DNA of 64,000 nt from assembly GCA_037501455.1 (NCBI GenBank), contig CM074856.1:48203001-48267000 (forward strand). The letters are read 5' to 3'. Below the pieces are notes generated by a model. The model was not told where the DNA came from, ran no database searches, and saw only the letters and a list, made by a program, of their open reading frames with translations. This DNA comes from Lantana camara (lineage: Eukaryota > Streptophyta > Magnoliopsida > Lamiales > Verbenaceae). The translations under genes and the position numbers were made by a program. Position 1 is the stretch's first letter; each line of letters opens with the position of its first letter. Shown here piece after piece: positions 56,021-64,000 of this stretch.

Positions 56021-56444
56021 GGCACAAATATATATTTCAATATTGTGTAAATCAAATCGAGAAATTGATAAAAACACAAGTATCACATAAATGTTTGGAA
56101 GCCAAAAAAAAAAAAAAACTAATACTAATTATCAGAAGAGTGGAAGCCGGAAGATCTACCAAATGTGAGATAGATAATCTTTTCCCTTCTCTTTAGCTTT
56201 CACAAAATGACTTCTTGTTAATTATTTAACCGGGAGAATTTGTTTGCATGTGTTCCTTCAAAGTTTTTATTTGCAAAATAATCCTCAAAATATTTTATAT
56301 TCTTTTTACTTGATAAATATAATCTGGAAGGGTATATTTTGACTCAATTATATTAATATTAATAAAATTCTAATTTTCTAAAATTTTAAATTATTTTAAT
56401 TAATAAAATAATTTTAATGGTAAATTGTTTAATATTAATTACAA

Positions 56445-56475
56445 CTAGGGATCCTGCACATCCGATGCGCGTGCA
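56445..56475 (-). mobile_element. Helitron-like 3' end, minus orientation
   Basis: On the minus strand a GCACGCGCATCGGATGTGC hairpin with a short stem is followed by AGGATCC and CTAG, with host T next. The body would extend to higher coordinates, into the AT-rich repeat copy 3. The stem is weaker than at 46560, so confidence is lower. Confidence 0.5.
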
Positions 56476-56569
56476 AAAAAATATATATTAAATTAAAATT
56501 TTCATGTTATTATTTAATTTATAATTATAGTTTTATGATAAATAAATAAGCAAATAAATAAAATAAGAT

Positions 56570-57280
56570 AACGGATATTTAGAGTTAAACCCTCAATAAG
56601 ACTTAATTTTTAGTATACTCTCTATTCCAATAAATTTTTTAGTTAACTCCCTAATTATTCTAAAATGACATAATTATCCTTCGTTTAGTCATATTGCTAA
56701 ATAACATGATAATTCCTCAAAATTTAGATATAGTTCCACAATTACATAATGTTATACTTCATATTTAAAGAAAAGTTCTTTATTTAATAACTAATGGTTA
56801 TGTAATACATTAATTTCTTAAAATTCATATTTAATGTTCGAAATTCAAATATAAATACTTCATATTAAAAGAAAAGTTTTTCATTTAGCATCTAACGATT
56901 GCATAAAATAATAATTCCTTAATATTTAGATATAGTTCTACAAATTCAAATATAAATACTTCATATTAAGAAAAAAATTCTTTATTAAGTCATTCAACTA
57001 CTAATTGCAAAATAATACAATTACTCAAAATGCAGATATAATTCCACAAATCTATAAGTGAATATTTCATATTAATATAAAAATTCTTTATTCAATAACA
57101 AACTATTATGTATGACAATAGTTTTTCAAAATTTAAATATAGTTCTGCAAACTCAAATCTTGGTACTTCATATTAAGAAAATTAAGGGTGAGCAAACTAA
57201 AAATTTATTTGAATTGGGGAGTGAACTAAAAAATTTTAGTCAAACATTGAGTAACTCAAAAACTCCCAGACAATATAAAA
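56570..57280. repeat. AT-rich repeat family, copy 3
   Basis: Shares GAGTTAAACCCTCAATAAGA, CCTCAAAATTTAGATATAGT and repeated CTTCATATTAA / ATAACTAATGGTTATG units with copies 1 and 2. Lies in front of the LINE ORF1 start. Confidence 0.65.
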
Positions 57281-57606
57281 TTAGTGTAAAGTAATAGTTA
57301 AAAAAAATATATTAAAAAAATAAAATATAATAAAAATAATAAGATGAAGTGAGAGAAAAAAAAAGAATTAAAGATAAATAAGTGGTATAGATAAAAAAGA
57401 AAAGAATTTGAGAGCCCGTTAAATATAGAAGAGGTTAAGAAAAATTATAAAAGTAATGTGGCTAGAATTTATATCAAAATATTAAAGGGGAAAAAAAAAA
57501 AAAGGACTCCATCACACCAAACGATCTTTTGCTTAATATAAGAGTATATATATAAGTATATATGATGGAATTTAAGGGTTTCTCTCTCGCCTCACATTAA
57601 TCTTCA

Positions 57607-57854
57607 ATGGGAGATCGATTGCCGCCGCCTACTGCCAAGCCGCCGGACAACACGTGAACTTATGGAAAAGTGGCTGCTTCCAAGGCCAAGGATTTCAAAC
57701 CTCTATACGAATTACCAAAGCTTAAATCTTTTGATATCGATATTTTCACGCCTCTAGGTCGAGTTTCTGGGTACAGGGTAAGCTTGCCGTTGTTTTTACA
57801 ACAGAAGAAGAGGAGTCTCTATGCAAAGATTTTAAATTTACCTTGGTGGGTAAA
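57607..57854 (+). pseudogene. LINE ORF1 start (DUF4283-like), cut by a Sirevirus
   Basis: ATG at 57607 (MGDRLPPPTAKPP) follows a leader rich in TTTCTCTCTCGCC. A TGA interrupts at about 57652. After a frame change the sequence reads TTEEEESLCKDFKFTLVGKC, the start of the DUF4283 domain found in ORF1 of plant L1-type LINEs (usual form ..FKFALVGKF..). The reading stops where the LTR at 57855 begins. ORF1 proteins bind element RNA; this copy is broken. Confidence 0.6.
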
Positions 57855-58578
57855 TGTGAGCATCAAGAGGGGGGTGAATTGATTGATACTTAAAGTACCA
57901 TTCAAGTTTTTTAATCTCAATCCAATTTAACAGCTTCAGTTTCTCTTAGAGTTTTCAAATCATAAGATCTCTCAATGTCAGAGAAACTTTAACAGTGTTG
58001 ATCAAGAAGATGAATAAAAGAAGCAAGAGAAATCAACACAAATGTTTAGAGAGGTTTGGCCTCAAAGGTTGTAAAAAACACTAACCAATAAGATTAATCG
58101 TCTACCTAAGTTGTTAAACTTAGGATTTTTGAAACCTGCAATTGTATTCAGAGAGATTACAGAGTATACAGCATGTAGAGCCAGGTTGGTACAATCAGTT
58201 ACGAAGACTGGTACAAAAATAAAAAACCAAGCTTATAGGACTCTAAGCTCCTTGCAACACTATACACCAAAGAAACCAACTCTTTAAACGGTGTAAAAGA
58301 AATAGTAGCAACTCAAAGCTCGGAAAAAGTCACTCTTAAACAATGTACAAAGTGCTCTATATATAGATTTAAAAAACTAGCCGTTACTCCAATTGCTTTT
58401 GATGATGTTCCCAATGCTGTTTCTTGAACTTGAAACAGAGCAAGTATTTCTTTATGCCAACTTGATTCAATACTTCCTGTAGAAGATAATTTAGCAAATA
58501 TAGCAAAATATTTAAATAATTATTGTCAATCAGTCAAAAGAACTGCTTAGTTCCAGAGTGATTCCAGGATAGCTAACA
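57855..58578 (-). repeat. 3' LTR of the Sirevirus element
   Basis: On the minus strand it starts TGTTAGCTATCCTGG at 58578 and ends TTGATGCTCACA at 57855 (the end could also be at 57857). TATA-like CTATATATAG is at 58366-58357. The polypurine tract AAAAAAGGGGAGAT lies at 58592-58579. Confidence 0.75.
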
Positions 58579-58849
58579 ATCTCCCCTTTTTTGATGATGA
58601 CAAAAATTTATCCCTACAAGAAGAAGTTAGCCAAGGATATGATAATTTAGAAAGATAGAAGAGCTCCCCCTGACTAAAAAGAGAGCAAGGCTCCCCTGAC
58701 TAAGAGCATTCAACCTGTTTTAATAGTTTACAAGTCATTTCAAAAGATAAGGAACAAATTGTTTTCCAAAAAAAAAAAAAAAAAAAAAGGTATAAGACAA
58801 AAAGGTTGTTCATAAGCATACATTAACATCATTAACATCATCAGAGCTT

Positions 58850-60287
58850 CTTCTTCCGCTTGTCTCCCCCTTCATCAACAAAAAAGGTGCGCTTGGTCCT
58901 TTGGGAAGACTTCTCCAGGGCTACAATCCTGCCTACAAGACTAGAAAGTTTATCAGAGAATTTGTTTAAGTCATGGTTGAACGTGGCATGTTCAGTCTTG
59001 AGGGTGTCCACTGCGGAGGTAAGGTGATCAAGAGAGGATGAGGAAGAAGTTTTGGAATCAGCAACAATTTTCTTGATGGTTTTTTTTTTATGATTTTGCG
59101 AGACCAGGTTTGGTTCTGAGGATTGTATTGGAGTTTCATGTGACTCAGAGTGCGATTATCCAATTTCTTATGATATTTGGGATTCTCTTGCCAATTCTCT
59201 GGGAATGGAATATTTGATTTGCCTTTGAGGAGATGAGTTAAAAGCATGAAGTATGGGAGTCTGGTATTGTTGAGACCACAGTATTCCACGAGAGACATGA
59301 TAAGATAGCCAATGTTAACTGGGATTTTCTTGAGAAAGGTATGCAGGAGAAAGGTACTGACACGGGTCATATCAGTGGAGTGATTATTTGGTTCAACAGA
59401 TGCAGATAGGATAGTGAGGCTAATGATTTGATGAATTAAAGCATGCTTAGGTTGAAGGGCTTTCAAGGCAAGTCCGCCACCGAGAGGATAATCAACACCA
59501 TCCTATAGTAAATCTTTACCATCTTGATGATTAAAAAATTCTTCTTCAGTCCATTCCCCATCATTAAAGAATCTAACCCATTCATTTGGACAACCTATCA
59601 GTGAATTTATGGATCTAGGAGTAAACTTGACTTTTTTCCCTATAACAAAAGACTTGACCATGACTTTGAGACCGTCAGAACTACGGTAGAATGATGCATT
59701 TGCATAGAACAGTTTGCAGAGAATAGGATAAGCAGTTTCATCAATTTGTAAGAAGGATTTTCAAGCAAGTTCTTCAAAGCGTTTGGTTATAGCACATTTA
59801 GGAAAGTGAGAGAAGGAGAATGATAGTTCGTGATTCCACTTTCTCTCAATCAAGTGTTCATAAAAGTACTTTCATAAGTAGCAGTTTTGAAAAGAAGTTT
59901 AGAGGAAACATTTTCAAGAGTGAGAGGACTAGTATTATGGCAAACCTCGACCAGTGAAAGCTCTTCATCCTCAGAGTAGTTAATCTCTGAATCATCTGCA
60001 TCCGACGGAGTGGAGAAGGTATAGTCTGACGCTTCAGATGCTTTCTTGGAATCCTCAGGCTCTTGACTGGATACATGTGGTGATGATAATTCAGGGCTAG
60101 CTTCTGGTGTTTAGCTGACGGATTTTGAATTGGAAGAGTCCGCAGTCGCAGGAGGTTCTTCTGCAACAGACTCCAGGGTTTTAGATGATCACAAGGATTG
60201 TTTCAGCTGTTTCTTCCATTGAGACAAAGGAATTTCATTTGGGTTGCTCATGGTTTTCTTTGAGACGGAAGATTTTTTCTTACCCAT
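58850..60287 (-). pseudogene. Env-like ORF remnant of the Sirevirus
   Basis: ATG at 60287 opens a Lys/Ser-rich start (MGKKKSSVSKKTMSNPNEIP), then an acidic Ser-rich region, then a frame change into a block with LFYANASFYRSSDGLKVMVK and RSINSLIGCPNEWVRFFND near 59750-59590. That resembles the PF20167 'putative plant transposon protein' domain found in plant env-like and retroelement proteins. A C-terminal coiled coil follows, ending near KSSQRTKRTFFVDEG (58870). There are at least four stops and two frameshifts; several stops could derive from CGA or CAA codons by C-to-T change. No signal peptide or membrane segment is seen, so an envelope role is only a traditional label. Confidence 0.65.
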
Positions 60288-60714
60288 AGGGTTTGAAGGA
60301 AAGGTTTGAAAGGAGAAATTTCAAAATTCAAAAAAGGTGAGAAGGGTTGATAAGGGAGATGAACGGATTTGTGCAGAGTTGGTATAGATATACACGTTAT
60401 CAGATGAAAAGACTTAGAGATTCACATAATCCCAAGTCTTCAGAGGCTTTTGAATAAAGTATGCCTCTCTCACTGCCAAAAAAAAAAAAAAATAAAAAAA
60501 ATCCTTCAAGCAAAAACGTGTTAGTAAAAGAAATGAGACTTAAATAATTTTTGCCCTGTATTAATGTGGAACAATTTTAACCTATCTGCATGGTTCCAGG
60601 AAGCTCAATGATAGCAAGCTTATTCTTAATGTAATCAAATTGATCAGGACTCAAAGGTTTAGTAAAGATATTAGCTAGCTGATCTTTTGTATCACCATGA
60701 AGTATCTCAATCGT

Positions 60715-61102
60715 CTAATTTTGAACATGATCTTTGATAAAATGATGTTTAATATCAATATGTTTGGTCTTAGCATGGAAGACTGCATTTTTTGATATAC
60801 AAATAGCACTTATGTTATCACACATGAGTGGTGTCTTGTGAAAGTTAAGCCCGAAATCTGTAAGTATTTGTTTCATCCAAATAATTTGAGCACACACAAC
60901 TGCCCATAGCAATGTACTCTGTCTCTATGGTGGAAAGGGCAACAACAGTTTGTTTCTTACAGGACCAACTGACTAGGCATTTGCCAAGCAGTTGACATTG
61001 TCCACTGGTGCTTTTCCTATCCATTTTGTAGCCAGCAAAATCAGCATCAGAGTAAGCAATGAGATCAAATGGGCTTGATCTAGGATACCATAGGCTAATT
61101 TT
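60715..61102 (-). pseudogene. Sirevirus RNase H remnant
   Basis: Continues from the RT segment after a TAA at 61103-61105: AYSDADFAGYKMDRKSTSGQ carries the RNase H acidic motif, then TVVALSTIETEYIAMGS, then a frame change and CDNISAICISKNAVFHAKTK and DIKHHFIKDHV, ending at a stop near 60715. These are the expected Copia RNase H blocks. Confidence 0.85.
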
Positions 61103-62470
61103 TTATGTACCACAGAGATACCTGAGAATTCGTTTCATAGCTTTAAAATGTGAGACCTTAGGTTCACTTTGAAATCTTGCACATAGGGTGGTAGCAAACA
61201 GTATATCTGGTCTGCTAGCACTTAAGTAAAGGATATTTCCAATAGCTCCTCTGAACAATTTTTGATCAAAGTTTTCTTCATCTTGATTTCTATCAAGCTT
61301 TGTGGAGTAACATATAGGAGTAGGAACAAATTTTGAGCCTGTCATATTGAACTTTGCTAAAATCTCTTTTGTGTATTTTTTTTGAGAGATAAAGGTGCCC
61401 AGCTTTGTTTGCTTTATTTGCAGACCAAGGAAGAAGTTTAGTTCTCCCATTAAGCTCATTTCGAACTCAGCTTTCATACATGATGAAAAATCTTCACATA
61501 GTTTGGAATATGAGCTGCCAAATATAATGTCATCAACATAAATTTGAACAATGAGAAGTTCAAAGTTCAGTTTCTTTAAAAATAGTGTGGTATCTGCAGT
61601 ACCAATGGAAAAACCATTGTCAAGTAAATACTTTTTGAGTCTTTCATACCAAGCTCTAGGAGCTTGTTTTAACCCATAGAGAGTTTTAGATAATTTATAG
61701 ACATGATTAGGTGAGTTGGGATTCTCAAACCCTAGTGGTTGGCAAACATATACATCTTTAGAGGTGTGTCCGTTTAGAAATACACTTTTAACATCCATTT
61801 GATGTAGAGGAAAGTTGTGATGTGCTGCAAAAGCCAGCAGAATTCGTATAGACTCCAATCTTGCTACTGGAGTAAATGTTTCCTCATAGTCAATTCCTTC
61901 TTGTTGACAGTAAATCTTTGCTACCAATCTTGCTTTGTTTCTAATCACTTTTCCTTCGTCATTTAGTTTATTCCTGAAAACCCATTTAGTTCCAATGATA
62001 GTTTGTTGTGAAGGTTTTTCAGTTAGTACCCATAACTTGCTCTTTTCAAATTGAGTCGGCTCTTCTTTCATTGCCATAATCCAAGATTCATCCTTGAGAG
62101 CTTCATCAACATTTTGTGGCTCAATATCTGACAAGAGTACAGTGTGGTCATGATCATGATTTACTTCTTTTAATTGTGATCTTATCATAATTCCTGCTTC
62201 TTTGCTTCCAAGAATATTATCAATTGGATGATTGGAGGAATACTTAAACTTCCTAGTGTTCAATGGAGTGTGATTTCCTTGTTCTTCACGTGGATCATCT
62301 AAAATGTGATCAGGTGCAGCTTCTTCAGTAGGATCACCGCTAGGGATGACATTTTCTTGATTTGAATTCAAGTTGCTCTCATTGGATTCAAGAGGTACCT
62401 CAGTATTTGATAGAAAGAAGGGAGCAAGTGCAGGACCAGCTAATGAAACACAGGAAGGATCATCTTTCAT
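61103..62470 (-). pseudogene. Sirevirus reverse transcriptase segment (455 codons open)
   Basis: A long open stretch covering the linker and the reverse transcriptase: TKWVFRNKLNDEGKVIRNKA, YEETFTPVARLESIRILLAF, HQMDVKSVFLNG (Ser for the usual Thr/Ala), LYGLKQAPRAWYERL and the catalytic QIYVDDIIFGS, then KYTKEILAKFNM and ASRPDILFAT. The reading ends in TAA just before RNase H. It makes DNA from RNA in intact elements. Being part of a polyprotein, it has no start codon of its own, and flanking parts are broken. Confidence 0.88.
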
Positions 62471-62506
62471 AAGATCTGTTTCATCAAAGGTGACATGAAT
62501 AGATTC

Positions 62507-63490
62507 CTATACAACTCTTTTTCTTTTGTTAAAAACTCTGAATGCAGGCTTGTGATTTGAATATTCAAGGAAGATTCCTTCATCTGCTTTAGAATCAAAT
62601 TTACCTCGATTATCTCTGTCTCTTAGGATAAAGCGCTTGCATCCAAACACATGGAAGTGTGATACATTTGCTGCTTTGCCCTTCCACAACTTATAAGGTG
62701 TTTTCATGAGATGAGGTCTGAGAAACACACAGTTTGAGATGCAGTATTTACTGTTTCACCCCAAAAGCTTTTGGGCAAACTGTATTCATTTAACATAGTT
62801 CTTGCCATTTCTTGCAAGACTCTGTTTTTCCTTTCCACCACCCCAATTTGTTGTGGGGTTTTAGGAGCAGAGAATTCATGGATGTATCCTTGTTCATCAC
62901 AGAATTCAATGAAGTGTTTTTCATCGAATTCAGTTCCATGTTCACTTCGTATTTTGATAACAGGAAGCCCCTTCTCATTAACAAGCCTTTTTACAAGTGG
63001 AATGAAGCTTTTGATATCACCATTCTTATGAGCAAGTAGTATAATCCATGTGAATCTTGTATAGTCATCAACGATAACAATGACGTAGTTTTTGCCACCA
63101 AGTGACTCAGTTCTCATAGGTCCAAACAAATCAAGATGTAACAATTCAAGTGGTATATTTGTAGTGATGCATAACTTGCTTTTAAAAGAGGATCTAGTTT
63201 GTTTTCCAAGTTGACATGCATGACAAGTTTTATCTCTATTGAAGCTGAGTTTAGAATACCTCGAATTAGTTCCCTTTTGGATAATTTTGAAATAAGGTCC
63301 ATGTTAATGTGCCCAAGTCGACTATGCCATGTCCAGCTTGAATCATCATTTGCAACAAGACATTCTACATTTTGGCTTGTAAGATCATTAAGAGAGAAAC
63401 AGTATACGTTCCTATCTCGTTTCGTAGTAAATATGTGTTCTTGGTCCTTTAGAACAATGTAATGAGAGGTATGCAATTTCACAGTGAATC
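62507..63490 (-). pseudogene. Sirevirus integrase remnant
   Basis: Blocks in several frames: WTWHSRLGHINMDLISKLSK (pre-integrase, near 63350), LHLDLFGPMRTESLGGKNY (first Asp), IKIRSEHGTEFDE, where the second catalytic Asp is Glu, GVVERKNRVLQEMARTML (Glu), and KAANVSHFHVFGCKRFILRD further on. Frameshifts fall near 63130 and 62710. The Asp-to-Glu change alone would be expected to impair catalysis. Confidence 0.82.
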
Positions 63491-63491
63491 C

Positions 63492-63920
63492 TCAATCACA
63501 TAGTTGACTAACACTAATCAAATTATGTTGAAGTCCATTTACAAGGAAAATATTTTCAATGGTGAAGCCATCTTTATATCCAGTACTTTCCTTACCGACA
63601 ATTTTAACTTTGATGTTTTCGACAAATACCACTGTTCCTCCATTAACCTTGTGAATGTGAGTAAAGCAAGATATGTCCCTTGTCATGTTTCTTGAGCACC
63701 ACTGTCTAATACCCATTTGGAGTTTACCGTTGCAGTTCCTAGCACCTGAAAGTTCAGTTTTAGTTCCAGGTCCCCTGGTATCTGAGGATCCTGAGATGTT
63801 AGCACAATTGTTTTTCTTTTCAATCCAAACCCATTTAGAGGTTTTTGCAACTTTGTAATTTTTGTACCAGCATATGTTGGCAATGTGTCCTTCCTTGTGA
63901 CAGATATGACATCTTAGTCT
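63492..63920 (-). pseudogene. Sirevirus gag zinc knuckle and protease remnant
   Basis: Near 63915-63868 the minus strand reads CHICHKEGHIANIC, a zinc knuckle. Further on SKWVLDSGAQ marks the aspartic protease active site, then a frame change leads to TIENIFLVNGLQHNLISVSQ, the usual Copia protease end. The frames do not connect. Confidence 0.8.
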
Positions 63921-63950
63921 ATTTTTGCTTCTAGTGACAACATGTCTAGT

Positions 63951-63982
63951 GTGTTTTTTTTTTTTTTTTTTTTTTTTTTTTT
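63951..63982. repeat. Poly-T run of about 30 bases
   Basis: A homopolymer T run inside the gag region of the minus-strand Sirevirus. It may be an expanded Lys-codon tract (AAA on the minus strand) or sequence-length noise. Confidence 0.8.
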
Positions 63983-64000
63983 GTGAGGCAGAAATTTTCA

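Larger units (their letters stand above)
57855..64000 (-). mobile_element. Sirevirus-type Copia element, decayed, running off the right edge
   Basis: Minus-strand order: gag end with zinc knuckle, protease, integrase, RT, RNase H, an env-like ORF, polypurine tract, 3' LTR. An ORF between RNase H and the 3' LTR with an env-like/PF20167-type domain is the mark of many Sireviruses, a plant Copia lineage. The gag start and 5' LTR lie beyond base 64000, so the target duplication cannot be checked. Stops and frameshifts occur in most parts; the RT segment alone is open for 455 codons. Confidence 0.85.

Noticed and set aside
58850..60287. Env-like ORF read as part of an integrated plant virus
   Set aside because: Its place between Copia RNase H and an LTR with polypurine tract fits a Sirevirus retrotransposon; no caulimovirid movement or coat motifs were seen.
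1..64000. CRISPR arrays, tRNA or rRNA genes, bacterial operons
   Set aside because: None seen; spacing, introns and repeats are those of a plant nuclear genome. tRNA genes could be missed by eye.

Overview
The window is nuclear DNA of a flowering plant, most likely a core eudicot. The evidence is long AT-rich non-coding stretches, genes with many short GT-AG introns, several layers of LTR retrotransposons, LINEs, MITEs and Helitron ends, and an 18-exon oxidosqualene cyclase of the plant lanosterol-synthase type. The family cannot be fixed from the sequence. Everything here was read by eye; homology calls rest on recognised motifs and exon structure, not on searches.

Only two host genes look intact, both on the minus strand. 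At 3811-8099 is an oxidosqualene cyclase of 754 codons with all 18 exons in frame. Its active site carries the Asn/Val pair that separates plant lanosterol synthase from cycloartenol synthase. At 47691-56020 is an eight-exon gene of 219 codons resembling translation initiation factor eIF3 subunit K; its fifth intron holds a whole 6.9-kb Copia element. Broken host genes are a decayed cyclase copy (14.8-16.55 kb), a receptor-like kinase split by a rearrangement (17.2-23.4 kb), a NAC-like remnant (44.95-45.45 kb) and a MULE transposase relic (0.5-2.1 kb).

The most striking structure is a palindrome of about 9 kb (18084-27105) with 4.4-kb arms around a 174-bp centre. The left arm is an inverted copy of the kinase 3' part, its 3' flank, and the LTR and truncated gag of the Ty3 element that starts in the right arm. 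The copied LTR keeps its 5-bp target duplication, so the inverted duplication came after that insertion. Kinase exon 4 therefore occurs three times (plus, minus, plus). Transcription from the kinase promoter could give a long hairpin RNA covering the LTR and gag.

The Ty3 element (25000-37459) is a young Tat/Retand-lineage copy: nearly identical LTRs, TSD CAATG, Gag-PR-RT with a second RNase H, integrase one frame away, and a large spliced antisense gene with its own TATA box. From 38.6 to 44.1 kb lie fold-back elements set in a TTA microsatellite; the largest contains a LINE that itself contains a hAT-type MITE. Two Helitron-like 3' ends, three copies of an AT-rich repeat family, a second hAT MITE, and a decayed minus-strand Sirevirus with an env-like ORF, inserted into a LINE ORF1 (57.6-64 kb), fill most of the rest.
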